Assembly (NCBI GenBank): GCA_050744085.1
Contig: JBOGGU010000073.1
Span: 1 to 64,000 of the forward strand
Length of the DNA: 64,000 nt
DNA from: JAVKSL01 sp050744085
Lineage (GTDB): Bacteria; Actinomycetota; Acidimicrobiia; Acidimicrobiales; JAJPHD01
Reading direction: 5' to 3'
Shown: one piece after another, positions 24,360 to 33,047 of the stretch
How positions within the stretch are numbered: position 1 is the stretch's first letter
Layout: the number at the start of each line of letters is the position of its first letter
The notes under the pieces: generated by a model
Databases searched by the model: none
Seen by the model: the letters and a program-made list of their open reading frames with translations, nothing else
What the model was told of the DNA's origin: nothing
Program-made: the position numbers and the translations under genes

Positions 24360-24881
24360 GTGCGCTTCGCTATCAACCAGGACATACGCGCGCCCACCGA
24401 CGCAGTCGAGGCGGCCTTCATCGACCCGGGCTTCTACGCAGCGCTTGGGGACATGGACGCCCTGGCCCCGCCGGAGATCCTCAGCCAGAGGGCCGACGAC
24501 GCCGATCCGGACATAACGCGCCTCGAGATCCGCTACAGGTTCGTGGGCCATCTGTCGGCCGCCGTCAGGCTTGTCCTCGAGCCCGCCAAGCTCAGCTGGA
24601 TCGACCGCTCGACGTTCCATCGCAAAGAGCACCGTATCGACTTCGACATGGTGGCCGAGCACTACCCGGGCAAGTTGCGCTGTCGGGGCTCCTATCACTT
24701 CGTCGCCGACCCAGATGACCCAGCGCTCACCCACCAGGTGCTCGACGGGGACGTAAAGGTGGTGTGGCCCGTGGCCGCGCCGCTGGTGGAGAGGGCGATC
24801 GTCTCCGGGCTCACCCAGCACCTGGTCCAAGAGGCCGCGCTGGTCGAACGCTGGACGGTGCCGCAGCGCCTCAACCGGTGA
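24360..24881 (+). CDS. DUF2505 / START-like (SRPBCC) domain protein
   Basis: The 173-aa protein matches the actinobacterial DUF2505 family, a START/SRPBCC-type lipid- or ligand-binding fold. It begins FAINQDIRAPTDAVEAAF and has the family pattern of a strand-rich middle with a C-terminal helix (LVERAIVSGLTQHLVQEAALVERW). The function is unknown. GTG 24360 is fixed by TAGGCT (24348-24353) 6 nt upstream. It converges on the aminotransferase, overlapping it by 11 nt. Confidence 0.85.
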   Translation: MRFAINQDIRAPTDAVEAAFIDPGFYAALGDMDALAPPEILSQRADDADPDITRLEIRYRFVGHLSAAVRLVLEPAKLSWIDRSTFHRKEHRIDFDMVAEHYPGKLRCRGSYHFVADPDDPALTHQVLDGDVKVVWPVAAPLVERAIVSGLTQHLVQEAALVERWTVPQRLNR

Positions 24882-26262
24882 GTGCCTGGCGGACCAGCGT
24901 GCGCCCGAAGTCCCACATGAGCCCGGTCCCCCGGTGCGCGTCGTCCATGACCGCGGCGAACGCTTCGAGGAACAGGGCCACCTCGGCGTCGCCGATCAGC
25001 AGCGGCGGGAGCAGCTTGATCACGTCCATGTGATCCCCGGCCACCTGGGTGAGGATGTGGTGGCGGGAATAGAGCGGGACCACCACCATCTGCGCGAAAA
25101 GGCCCCGTCGGGCCGCGGCCAGCATGTTCCAGCCGGTCCGCAGCTTGAGCGAGCGGGGCTTGGCGAACTCCATGCCGATGATCAGCCCTCTCCCGCGCAC
25201 CTCCGACAACAGCTCGTAGCGCTCCAGCATCGCCGTCAGGCCCTCCAACAGAGCCGTCCCCGTGCGAGCGGCGTTGGCCACCAAGCCCTCGTCATCGATC
25301 ACAGCCAGGGTTGCCAACCCGGCGGCCATGGCCAGTGCGTTCGCCCCGAAAGTCGAGTCGTGGACCATCACTCGGTCCATCGTCGACCAGGTCCGCTCGA
25401 AGATCCAGCTCCGCGCCAGCGTAGCGCCGATCGGCACATACCCGCCGGAAAGAGCCTTGGCGACGCACACGATATCCGGGCTCACCCCCTCGTGCTCGTA
25501 GGCAAAGAATCGCCCCGTACGGCCCACGCCCGTCTGCACCTCGTCACAGATCAGCAGGGCACCGTGAGCCGCAAGGGCCGCCGCCGCCGCCGCCAGCCAG
25601 CCCGGCGGGGGGAGGTGGACGCCCTTGCCCTGGATTGGCTCCACGCAGAGCGCCGCCACGTCGCCCCGGGCAAGCTCGCGCTCCAGCGCATCGAGGTCAC
25701 CGAAGGGGATCTCGGTGTCGGGGAGCAACGGCCCAAAGCCCTGCCGAAACTCGTCGGACCCGTTCAGCGACAGCGAGCCCGCGGTGAGGCCGTGAAAGGC
25801 ATGGGTGCAGTACAAGACCCGGCTGCGACCGGTGGCGCAGCGGGCAAGCTTGAGGGCCGCCTCCACCGCCTCCGTCCCGCTGTTGCAGAAATAGGCCCTC
25901 TCCAGCCCTGGCGCCCTGGCCAGCAGGGCTTCGCCCAGCAGACCCGGCAGGAGGCCGCAGTCGAACTGCACCAGGTCGGCCAGCTCGGCGTCCAGGGCGT
26001 CGTGCAAGGCCCGGCGCACGACCGGGTGGTCGCGGCCCACCCCGAAGACGCCGAAACCGGCCAACAGGTCCAGATATCGCTGCCCGGCCCCATCGTACAA
26101 CCAGGCTCCCTGCGCCCGCTCGTAGACGGTGTCGAAGCCGATGGCGTGCAGCGTCCGGGGCAGTTGCGGGTTGAGGTGGCGGTTGTGGAGGGCGTATCCC
26201 TCACCGCGGCGGGTGGCCAGGAGGCCCTGAAGGTCGAATCCCATCCCCATAGTCTGGCGCAT
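24871..26262 (-). CDS. Class III PLP-dependent aminotransferase
   Basis: The protein is a fold-type I, class III aminotransferase (ornithine/acetylornithine/putrescine type). Visible motifs are CNSGTEAVEAALKLAR (phosphate-binding region), LLICDEVQTGVGRTG (the Asp that contacts the PLP pyridine nitrogen) and AKALSGGYVPIGA with the Schiff-base lysine. The substrate cannot be deduced from sequence. ATG 26262 is used; 26250 and 26244 are alternatives. TATGAT lies farther upstream (about 26288-26293), so this gene probably has a short leader. It is divergent from the MarR gene. Confidence 0.9.
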   Translation of the reverse strand: MRQTMGMGFDLQGLLATRRGEGYALHNRHLNPQLPRTLHAIGFDTVYERAQGAWLYDGAGQRYLDLLAGFGVFGVGRDHPVVRRALHDALDAELADLVQFDCGLLPGLLGEALLARAPGLERAYFCNSGTEAVEAALKLARCATGRSRVLYCTHAFHGLTAGSLSLNGSDEFRQGFGPLLPDTEIPFGDLDALERELARGDVAALCVEPIQGKGVHLPPPGWLAAAAAALAAHGALLICDEVQTGVGRTGRFFAYEHEGVSPDIVCVAKALSGGYVPIGATLARSWIFERTWSTMDRVMVHDSTFGANALAMAAGLATLAVIDDEGLVANAARTGTALLEGLTAMLERYELLSEVRGRGLIIGMEFAKPRSLKLRTGWNMLAAARRGLFAQMVVVPLYSRHHILTQVAGDHMDVIKLLPPLLIGDAEVALFLEAFAAVMDDAHRGTGLMWDFGRTLVRQALTG

Positions 26263-26370
26263 CGCCGGCCCTCGCGCCTCACCCAATCATAGGAATCTTG
26301 AACGGTGGTCCCTCACCGCCGCTCCCACCCACCACCCGCGGCGCCCCGCGGTGCGGCTACGGTCGTGGCG

Positions 26371-26898
26371 ATGTCCCCCGGCCCCCTCTCTTTCGACCCG
26401 ATCGCCGAGGCCCGGCGCCAGTGGGCCAAGCGCTGGGAGTGTGCCGATGCGATGGCGGCGGCGACCTCGATCATGCGGGCGCAGCAGATCGTGCTCAGCG
26501 CGGTCGACAAGTCGCTGGCAGACATGGGCCTCACGTTCGCCCGCTACGAGGCCCTCGTGCTGTTGCACTTCAGCCGGCGGGGTTCGCTGCCGCTCGGCAA
26601 GATGGGCGAGCGACTCCAGGTGCATCCCACCAGCGTTACCAACCTCGTGGATCGCCTCGAGCGCCAGGGATTGGTGCGAAGGATGCGTCACCCAACCGAC
26701 AGGCGCACCACTTTAGCCGAGATCACCGACGCGGGGAGGGTGCTGGTCGAGGAAGCCACCGCCGCCGTGGTGTCGACGGGCTTCGCACTGGAGGGCCTCT
26801 CGTCCGACGACCTGACCGCCCTGACCGCCGTCTTGCGCCAGGTCCGCGTCCACGCAGGGGACTTTGGTGAGACTTCCGATAGTAGGGCTTCCGAGTAA
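26371..26898 (+). CDS. MarR family transcription regulator
   Basis: The 175-aa winged-helix regulator has the MarR pattern: FARYEALVLLHFSRRGSL, GERLQVHPTSVTNLVDRLERQGLV (recognition helix) and RRMRHPTDRRTTLAEITDAG (wing). ATG 26371 is chosen because TACGGT (26358-26363) is 7 nt upstream. It ends 16 nt before the mutase genes and probably controls them or the divergent aminotransferase. MarR proteins often respond to acyl-CoA or aromatic ligands, which would fit the mutase. Confidence 0.9.
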   Translation: MSPGPLSFDPIAEARRQWAKRWECADAMAAATSIMRAQQIVLSAVDKSLADMGLTFARYEALVLLHFSRRGSLPLGKMGERLQVHPTSVTNLVDRLERQGLVRRMRHPTDRRTTLAEITDAGRVLVEEATAAVVSTGFALEGLSSDDLTALTAVLRQVRVHAGDFGETSDSRASE

Positions 26899-26914
26899 CG
26901 GCTATTGTGGGGGC

Positions 26915-28561
26915 GTGAGGGCAAGGGACGAGTGGGCCGAGGCCTTCGCCGAGTCGCGGCTTCGCGACGCCGACTTCGAGACCATGTCGGGTTCGCCCCT
27001 TCTCCCGGTGTACGGGCCGTCAGACGCCGAGATGCCCGGTGCCGAGATGCCCGGGGTGTACCCCTACACCAGGGGGCCTTACGCTTCGATGTACCGCTCC
27101 AAGGTCTGGACGATGCGGATGTTCGCCGGCTTCGGCACCGCCACGGAGACCAACTGGCGGTTCAAGGAGCTGCTGGCATCGGGGGCGGACGGACTTTCAA
27201 CCGCGTTCGACATGCCCACCTTGCTGGGCTTGGACTCCGACGACCCCAGGGCGCTGGGAGAGGTCGGCCGCTGCGGGGTGGCGGTGGACACCCTTGCCGA
27301 CGTCGAGGACCTCTACGAGGGGATCGACCTGCGCAGCGTCACGGTCTCGATGACCATCAACTCCCCGGCGCCGGTGCTGCTCGCCATGTACGTCGCCAAT
27401 GCAGAGTCGGCCGGGGTGGGCCGCTCGGCCCTCGGCGGCACCCTGCAGAACGACATCCTGAAGGAGTACCAGGCGCAGAAGGAGTACGTGTTCCCCCCCA
27501 GGCCGTCGATGCGCCTGGTGGCCGACACGATGGCTTGGTGCGCTGCGGAGATGCCCCGATGGCACCCGGTGTCGATCTCCGGCTACCACATCCGCGAGGC
27601 CGGGGCCACCGCGGCGCAGGAGCTGGCCTTCACCCTTGCCAACGGCTTCGCCTACGTGGAGGCCGGCCTTGCTCGGGGCCTCGGTGTGGACCAGGTGGCG
27701 CAACGCTTGTCGTTCTTCTTCAATGCCCAGATGGACCTGTTCGAGGAGGTGGCCAAGTACCGTGCCGCCAGGCGGGTCTGGGCACGCTGGATGCACGACC
27801 GCTACGGAGCCCGCGCTGCAGCCTCACTGGCCCTGCGCTTCCATTGCCAGACTGCAGGGGTCTCACTGACCGCCCAGCAACCCGAGGTCAACACCGTGAG
27901 GACCACCATCGAGGCGCTGGCCGGGGTTCTCGGAGGCGCTCAGAGCCTTCACACCAACTCCATGGACGAGGCGATGGCCCTTCCCAGCGTCAGGGCCGCA
28001 CGGCTCGCCTTGCGTACCCAGCAGGTGATCGCCCACGAGAGCGGCGTGGCCAACGTGGCCGATCCGCTTGGGGGCTCCTGGCTGGTGGAGTCGCTGACCG
28101 ACGACCTGGAGGTGCGAGCCGAGGAGTGCTTCGCCCACATTGGCGAGCTGGGGGCGGGCTCGATGTTGGAGGGCGTGCTGGCCGGGATCGAGGAGGGATG
28201 GTTCCAGGGCGAGATAGCCGACTCCGCGTACCGCCGGGAGCGCCAGCTCAGCTCGGGCCGCAGGCTGGTGGTGGGGGTCAACGCTTTCACAGAGGGCAAC
28301 GACGAGGAGCCGATCCCCTGCTTGGAGCTGTCCGCTGACGACGAGCGCCGCCAGGTGAAGCGCCTCTCGGTCGTCCGGGCGGGCCGGGATGCCGCGTCGG
28401 TCGAGGTGGCCCTCGCCGCCGTCCGGGCTGCCGCCGTCGACCCCATGGTCAACGTGATGCCCGCCCTGCTGGCCGCGGTGCGGACCTACGCCAGCGTCGG
28501 CGAGGTGATGGCTGCCTTGGCGGACGTGCTCGGGCGCCACGTCGAGACGCCGAGCATCTAG
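26915..28561 (+). CDS. icmA: Isobutyryl-CoA mutase-type large subunit (B12-dependent acyl-CoA mutase)
   Basis: This is the substrate-binding TIM-barrel subunit of an adenosylcobalamin-dependent acyl-CoA mutase, about 548 aa without the B12 domain. In methylmalonyl-CoA mutase, Tyr89 (RQYAGF) and Arg207 (MVRNTY) define the substrate. Here the matching residues are Phe70 (MRMFAGF) and Gln188 (YQAQKEY), exactly 118 apart as in the reference. Phe and Gln are the reported isobutyryl-CoA mutase signature. I therefore favour isobutyryl-/n-butyryl-CoA interconversion over methylmalonyl-CoA. SGYHIREAGAT and SLHTNSMDEA are the expected family motifs. GTG 26915 follows TATTGT by 6 nt. An AEMPG duplication (27027-27056) is present. 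Confidence 0.88.
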   Translation: MRARDEWAEAFAESRLRDADFETMSGSPLLPVYGPSDAEMPGAEMPGVYPYTRGPYASMYRSKVWTMRMFAGFGTATETNWRFKELLASGADGLSTAFDMPTLLGLDSDDPRALGEVGRCGVAVDTLADVEDLYEGIDLRSVTVSMTINSPAPVLLAMYVANAESAGVGRSALGGTLQNDILKEYQAQKEYVFPPRPSMRLVADTMAWCAAEMPRWHPVSISGYHIREAGATAAQELAFTLANGFAYVEAGLARGLGVDQVAQRLSFFFNAQMDLFEEVAKYRAARRVWARWMHDRYGARAAASLALRFHCQTAGVSLTAQQPEVNTVRTTIEALAGVLGGAQSLHTNSMDEAMALPSVRAARLALRTQQVIAHESGVANVADPLGGSWLVESLTDDLEVRAEECFAHIGELGAGSMLEGVLAGIEEGWFQGEIADSAYRRERQLSSGRRLVVGVNAFTEGNDEEPIPCLELSADDERRQVKRLSVVRAGRDAASVEVALAAVRAAAVDPMVNVMPALLAAVRTYASVGEVMAALADVLGRHVETPSI

Positions 28562-28574
28562 GGGGGGCATCGAA

Positions 28575-28970
28575 ATGGGGGACCGGGTCTTGGTGGCCAA
28601 GATCGGCCTCGACGGCCACGACAGGGGTGTAAAGGTAGTTGCCCGGATGCTGCGCGACGCGGGCTACGAGGTCATCTACACCGGTCTGTTCCAGACCCCC
28701 GCGGGTACTGTTGCGGCGGCGGTGCAAGAGGACGTGGACGCGATCGGGCTGTCGATGCTCTCGGGGGCGCACATGACCATAGTCCCCAAGGTGATGGAGG
28801 AGCTTGGCCGCGCCGGCGCGTCGATCCCGGTGGTGCTCGGAGGCATAATCCCGGTGCACGATGCCGAGGTCCTCAGGAGCCTGGGCGTGGCCGCAGTGCT
28901 CACCCCCGGCGCCTCGTCCATCGAGGTTGTCGCCGCTGTGCGGGGGGCCATCGAGGCGAGCCGTGGCTGA
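28575..28970 (+). CDS. icmB: B12-binding small subunit of the acyl-CoA mutase
   Basis: The 131-aa protein is a stand-alone cobalamin-binding domain with DGHDRG (D13, H15, G18; His is the lower axial ligand), then GLSMLSGAH and VVLGGIIPVHD, which line the nucleotide tail pocket. It starts 14 nt after the large subunit, with a GGGGGG-rich ribosome site before ATG. Its size fits the separate small subunits of isobutyryl- and 2-hydroxyisobutyryl-CoA mutases. No MeaB-type GTPase chaperone is seen in the window. Confidence 0.93.
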   Translation: MGDRVLVAKIGLDGHDRGVKVVARMLRDAGYEVIYTGLFQTPAGTVAAAVQEDVDAIGLSMLSGAHMTIVPKVMEELGRAGASIPVVLGGIIPVHDAEVLRSLGVAAVLTPGASSIEVVAAVRGAIEASRG

Positions 28971-28978
28971 GCCGTCGG

Positions 28979-29785
28979 TCAGGCCGCAGCCTGCCGGACG
29001 CGGGCGCCCGGCCCGCCCTGGCCCAGGGTTCGAGCGGCCTTGAGGCTGTAGGCGAGGGCCCCTGGCAGGGCCAGGATCCCCCCGGACAGCAGTTGCCCAG
29101 CCCCCGGGCTTCTCCCGAGCGCGATCAGTTCGATGGCCCCTCCGATCAGCACAATGGTGGCGGCCCCGAACAGGCCAGCTCCCAACGCGGCGATGACGCT
29201 GTCAGCCACCAAGGTGACCGTTGCCCTGCCCTTGCGGCGCCGACGTATCAGCCCGTAGCTGGCCAGGACCACGACCGCCAACACTCCGGCCAGGACCCGG
29301 TACTCCAAGCCGTCGCTGACATTCTCCGCCAGGACAGCTTGGGCACAGGTGTGCGCGGCCGGGTGCAGGTCGAGGTAGCGGGCACACTCGGAAGGTGCGT
29401 ACCGGGTAATCGACCCGCCCCCGAACACGAAGGATCGGCCGCCGATGGCCATCATCAACCACGCCAGCAGACCGCTCAACCCGACTGCGCCGAGCCCGAC
29501 CCCGGCCATCAGCCACAGCCGGGAGGCCAGCTCCGCGACCACGGACCATGGCGGCCCGGTCCAGCCGGCGATGCGGAACTGCCTGGCAACTTGTGCCGGT
29601 TTTCCGAAGCGCTCCAGTGCCCGGGCTTGTGCGGCCTCAAGGGAGAGTCCCTCGGCCACGCCCAGCTCGACCGCCTCGTACAGATGGGCCTCGGTCTCGG
29701 CAAGGACCCTCCTCATGTCGGCAGGTCCGCCCCGCAGCTCGCCGAGGAGTCGGTCCAGGTATGCCTCGATTGGGTCCGCGCTCAT
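28979..29785 (-). CDS. HAAS-domain membrane protein (PadR partner)
   Basis: The 268-aa protein starts with a permease-prefix/HAAS-like helical domain (IEAYLDRLLGELRGG to ALERFGKPAQVARQF), followed by about four to five transmembrane segments. HAAS-domain proteins often sit right after PadR genes and are thought to couple with them in sensing membrane stress; this is family knowledge, not proof here. ATG 29785 overlaps the padR stop by 4 nt. Confidence 0.8.
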   Translation of the reverse strand: MSADPIEAYLDRLLGELRGGPADMRRVLAETEAHLYEAVELGVAEGLSLEAAQARALERFGKPAQVARQFRIAGWTGPPWSVVAELASRLWLMAGVGLGAVGLSGLLAWLMMAIGGRSFVFGGGSITRYAPSECARYLDLHPAAHTCAQAVLAENVSDGLEYRVLAGVLAVVVLASYGLIRRRRKGRATVTLVADSVIAALGAGLFGAATIVLIGGAIELIALGRSPGAGQLLSGGILALPGALAYSLKAARTLGQGGPGARVRQAAA

Positions 29786-30105
29786 GCAATCCCCCAGACC
29801 ACAGCGTGCATCCCGGTCGCGAAACGCTCCCACTCCTCCCGCGATGCCTGCAGGGTTCTGGCGCCTGGGCCGCTCAGCGAGTAGACGCGCCGGCGCCTGC
29901 CGTCGGAGGCTTCCCACCGGCTGCCGATGAGCCCCGCCTTTTCGAGGCGATGCAAGGCGGGGTAGATGGTTCCCTCTGGCAGGTCGAACTCGCCGTCACT
30001 ACGCTGCCTCAGTGAGGAGATGACGGCGTAGCCGTGGCACGGCTCACCCTCCAGCACTGCGAGCAGCAACAGGTCGAGATGACCCTTGAGCTGTTCGTGT
30101 CCCAT
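29782..30105 (-). CDS. PadR family transcription regulator
   Basis: The 107-aa protein has the PadR winged helix: LLLLAVLEGEPCHGYAVI, PEGTIYPALHRLEKAGLI and SDGRRRRVYSLSGPG. ATG 30105 is chosen; TAGTAT lies 8 nt upstream on the minus strand. A dyad (acctag-caata-ctaggt, 30106-30122) covers this promoter and is probably the PadR autoregulatory operator. It is translationally coupled to the HAAS-domain membrane gene. Confidence 0.92.
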   Translation of the reverse strand: MGHEQLKGHLDLLLLAVLEGEPCHGYAVISSLRQRSDGEFDLPEGTIYPALHRLEKAGLIGSRWEASDGRRRRVYSLSGPGARTLQASREEWERFATGMHAVVWGIA

Positions 30106-30122
30106 ACCTAGCAATACTAGGT
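30106..30122. promoter_or_regulatory. Dyad operator over the padR promoter
   Basis: The 6-bp arms acctag and ctaggt flank caata immediately before the padR ATG and overlap the -10 (TAGTAT). The ispH stop codon (30117-30119) also lies inside it, so upstream read-through and PadR binding share this DNA. The assignment to PadR is inferred from position. Confidence 0.55.
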
Positions 30123-31160
30123 GTGCAGGGCCAGCCTGTCAAGCGCCTCGCTCGCCGACGCCTGCCTGTCCTCGGCAAGGGGGGGCGAAGCGTCGGCCGG
30201 GGCTCCCAGCGCTGCGCCCACCGCAGTCGCTATCACCCGGGCCAGGTCACGCAGCTCACGGGGTGGAGGGAAGTACTCGTCCTCGTCGGTCACGTCCACC
30301 TCGGTGACACCGTCGGCCGGGGCCAGCTGGGCGATCACCTCGCGTACGAGCTCCTCGGGAGCCGACGCCCCCGCGGTGACCCCCACAGTCCCGCTCAGGT
30401 CCCCTGGGAGCTCGTCTGACGTGTTCAGCCGGATCACCCGTGCACAGCCCGCCGCCCGGGCCACCCTCTCCAGCGCCAGGGTGTTCGAGGAGTTGGCCGA
30501 GCCCACCACGATCATCGTATCCACCTGGTCGGCGATAGACGACAGGGCGGCCTGGCGGTTCGTGGTGGCAAAGCACAGGTCGCTGCGGCCAGGCGACCAC
30601 AGGTTGGTGAAGCGCTCTGCTGCCCGCGCCTTTATGCCGGCCGCCTCCGCCTGGCTGAGGGTCGTCTGGGTGAGCAGCGCAACACTATCCCCGAGCTCGC
30701 CGAGCGCGTCCACCTCCGCCTCGCTCTCCACCAGGCGGACGGCCTCGGGTGCGACCGCCATCGTGCCAATGGCCTCCTCGTGCCCGGCATGGCCCACGTA
30801 GATGACCGTGTAGCCCTTGCTGGCCCGCACCTTCATCTCGTGGTGGACCTTGGTGACGAGGGGGCACACTGCGTTGACCAGCACCCCGCCGGACTGCCTG
30901 GCTGCGGCCTCAACCTCGGGGGCCGACCCGTGGGCGCTCAGCATGAGCGGGGCCCCGGCAGGGACCTGCCCCACGTCATCGACGAACACCACCCCCATAT
31001 CCACGAAGCGGTCGACGACCACCTTGTTGTGGACAATCTCGTGGTAGCAGTAGACCGGCGGCTCGAATACCCGGCACATCCATGCCAGGGCCTTGATCGC
31101 CATCTCGACCCCGGCGCAGAACCCCCGAGGCCGGGCCAGCACGACCCGCTCCACCTTCAT
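30117..31160 (-). CDS. ispH: 4-hydroxy-3-methylbut-2-enyl diphosphate reductase
   Basis: IspH is the last enzyme of the MEP isoprenoid pathway; it reduces HMBPP to IPP and DMAPP with a 4Fe-4S cluster. The 347-aa protein has the three conserved cysteines in RGFCAGV, NAVCPLV and SDLCFATTNRQ, and the SSNT motif SANSSNTLAL. The C-terminus beyond ELRDLARVI is a non-conserved Ala-rich tail. ATG 31160 is supported by TATGCT (31168-31173) 7 nt upstream. The stop lies in the padR operator. Confidence 0.95.
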   Translation of the reverse strand: MKVERVVLARPRGFCAGVEMAIKALAWMCRVFEPPVYCYHEIVHNKVVVDRFVDMGVVFVDDVGQVPAGAPLMLSAHGSAPEVEAAARQSGGVLVNAVCPLVTKVHHEMKVRASKGYTVIYVGHAGHEEAIGTMAVAPEAVRLVESEAEVDALGELGDSVALLTQTTLSQAEAAGIKARAAERFTNLWSPGRSDLCFATTNRQAALSSIADQVDTMIVVGSANSSNTLALERVARAAGCARVIRLNTSDELPGDLSGTVGVTAGASAPEELVREVIAQLAPADGVTEVDVTDEDEYFPPPRELRDLARVIATAVGAALGAPADASPPLAEDRQASASEALDRLALHT

Positions 31161-31242
31161 GAAAGCCAGCATACGCCAAGAGATGCTGCGGGCCTCCTTG
31201 GCGAGATGAGTCCCCGAGGTCGGCCCCTGCGACGCTATGGGC

Positions 31243-31563
31243 TCAACCGGGTGGAAGCTCCAGGGGACCGATCACCGTGTCCGTTGGTGGCGAGAGCCTT
31301 ACCCCAGCCGGGAGGGGAACTCCCGACGCTATCGCCTCGGCGATCTTGTTCACAGCTGCCCAGCTCGGATGACTGGCCGACGGTGTGGCGGAGGATGTTG
31401 GTGCCAGCAGAGCAAGGTCGAGTACCAACAATGCCAGGAGTGCACCACATAGCGTCGTCAGGTGGCTCACATAGTGGCTGTGTGCTTCACGAACCCCTAC
31501 TTTGCGAACGCAAACGTGAACTTTCCCGCGCGGTTCAGGCTGGCCTCCTATGCGATTTTCCAT
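31243..31563 (-). CDS. Hypothetical small protein with signal/TM segment
   Basis: The 106-aa ORF begins at ATG 31563, which overlaps the stop of the upstream hypothetical gene (TGATG). It contains one strong hydrophobic stretch (LTTLCGALLALLVLDLALLAP) followed by a Ser/Thr/Pro spacer and a polar tail with NKIAEAIASGVPLPAG. It could be a secreted or anchored protein, with translation perhaps starting at a GTG nearer the hydrophobic part. No family was recognised. Confidence 0.4.
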   Translation of the reverse strand: MENRIGGQPEPRGKVHVCVRKVGVREAHSHYVSHLTTLCGALLALLVLDLALLAPTSSATPSASHPSWAAVNKIAEAIASGVPLPAGVRLSPPTDTVIGPLELPPG

Positions 31564-32117
31564 CAGGCGCACCCGGATTTGTTGCCGTCGATATACCCAG
31601 TGCCACTGAAGTGGGCCGCTACTGCGTCGATCTCCTCATTGGACGGTGGGAGGAACTCAACCTGGTACTCACTGCCGGGCGTGACGCTGTAAGGCCCGTA
31701 GTTCTCGCCCTGCTGCTGGCCCGACCTGTTGTGTTGGACGAGGCCGAAGTCGACGACATTGCCAGTGGAGACGATGATATCTACCACGACCCCGACGCCG
31801 TAGCCGCAGGAGAAGTCAATAACGCTGGTTTGCGAGAGGGGGTGGACCCCAGCCGGTGCCGTCCCGATTCGTATGGGACCCAAGATCCGAGGGGCAGAGC
31901 CGAAGCCTGAGGTCGCGGACGAAGGACGTGGTTGGGAGGATGTGCTTAGGGCGTTGAATGCATTCCCCCGCGCACGGGGCGGCCCGGTGGACGTCGGTGA
32001 CGAGCTGCCCAGGCAGTCGGAACATGTGCCGAGCGTGCTCCCAGGTATGTCGCAGTCGTCGCCCCCGACGGGCTGGCGGGTGTGGGCCGTGCAGGGCTGG
32101 AGGGGGCATGTCTTCAT
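31563..32117 (-). CDS. Hypothetical protein, orphan
   Basis: ATG 32117 has a good Shine-Dalgarno (AGGAG just upstream). The 184-aa product has Cys pairs near the N-terminus (CPLQPC, CSDC), a low-complexity Ser/Pro middle, and a more structured C-terminal part (VIDFSCGYGVGVVVDIIV, NVVDFGLVQHN, YQVEFLPPSNEEIDAV). Base composition here looks less GC-rich than the neighbours, which may mean recent acquisition. I do not recognise it. The next gene starts in its stop codon. Confidence 0.45.
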   Translation of the reverse strand: MKTCPLQPCTAHTRQPVGGDDCDIPGSTLGTCSDCLGSSSPTSTGPPRARGNAFNALSTSSQPRPSSATSGFGSAPRILGPIRIGTAPAGVHPLSQTSVIDFSCGYGVGVVVDIIVSTGNVVDFGLVQHNRSGQQQGENYGPYSVTPGSEYQVEFLPPSNEEIDAVAAHFSGTGYIDGNKSGCA

Positions 32118-32161
32118 CGTACTCCTATGGACCGCGTAAGTCAAATAAAATCCTCAGGCGG

Positions 32162-33047
32162 TCATCGGAGCACGTGGACCTGGCCGATCATCGGAGCCCG
32201 GAAGGGCGGTGGAGCCACCCACCTCAACATCGGGACCCACACCAAGCCCAGCACGAGGGCGCTGGCGGCCCAGAGATGGGTGGCCGAGCACACCCTCGGC
32301 AGGCGCTGGGCCCACAGTGCCTCGGTGCGTAGCGCCAGCACCTGCTCGGCAGAAGCCGCACGGGGGAACGGCGAGGGGCCTGGGTCCTCGCCCATAGCCA
32401 GCAACGCCACTACCAGTGAGGATCGGCCGGCAAGCTGGACGGCGGCAGCGTCAGCGGCGAACTCGATTCGCAGCTCGCATAGCCGCAGAAGCCGCCCGAC
32501 GAAGGGAAGGAACCACAAGCCGGCCCGTCCCACCCTGGCAGCCAGGAGGGCAAGTGGGTCGAATTGCCTTGCGTGAGACGCCTCGTGGGCCAGGACAGCC
32601 AGGAGCTGTGCCTGGCTGAGGCGGGCGAGAAGGCCGGTGGATATGACCACCCGCGGCCTCGCCAAGCCGTGGACAGGCAGAGCGCCCGGCGGTCCTCGAC
32701 AACGTCCAGGCGGCTCACCCCGGCTTGGAATGCCGTCCAGGCCACCTCCTCCGGCGTCGAGGTCCGGAAGCCGAGCTCAGCCCGCAGGGCCGTGGAGCAG
32801 CGGAGCTGGCGGACGAGGCGCACCGCCATGCAGGCCACAGAGATCACGGCCAGCCCCACGAAGGCCAGCGCAGGGGCCCAGGCGCGGTAGCCGATCCCCA
32901 GCACCGGGCGCACCCAAGAGCACCGCCGGGGGCGAGCCAACCGCCGAGAATCTGGCGAGTCGCCCAGACGGTGCCGGCCCCTGCTGCCACCAGGCTCGCC
33001 CCAGCCAGGCTGGCGATTGGCCAGGCTCTACGGCTCGGCAAGCGCAT
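32162..33047 (-). pseudogene. Frameshifted M56/BlaR1-like membrane metallopeptidase
   Basis: Three minus-strand frames together spell a complete small M56 peptidase. The first part (ATG 33047, PIASLAGASLVAAGAGTVW) shifts near 32915-32935 to VRPVLGIGYRAWAPALAFVG and on through LDVVEDRRALCL. A second shift near 32690 leads to VHGLARPRVVISTGLLARLS, with the zinc motif HEASH (32573-32587) and EFAADAAAVQLAG. Each shift fits loss of a single base. It overlaps the blaI end by 20 nt, the usual blaI-M56 layout. It may be a true pseudogene or a sequence error. Confidence 0.75.
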
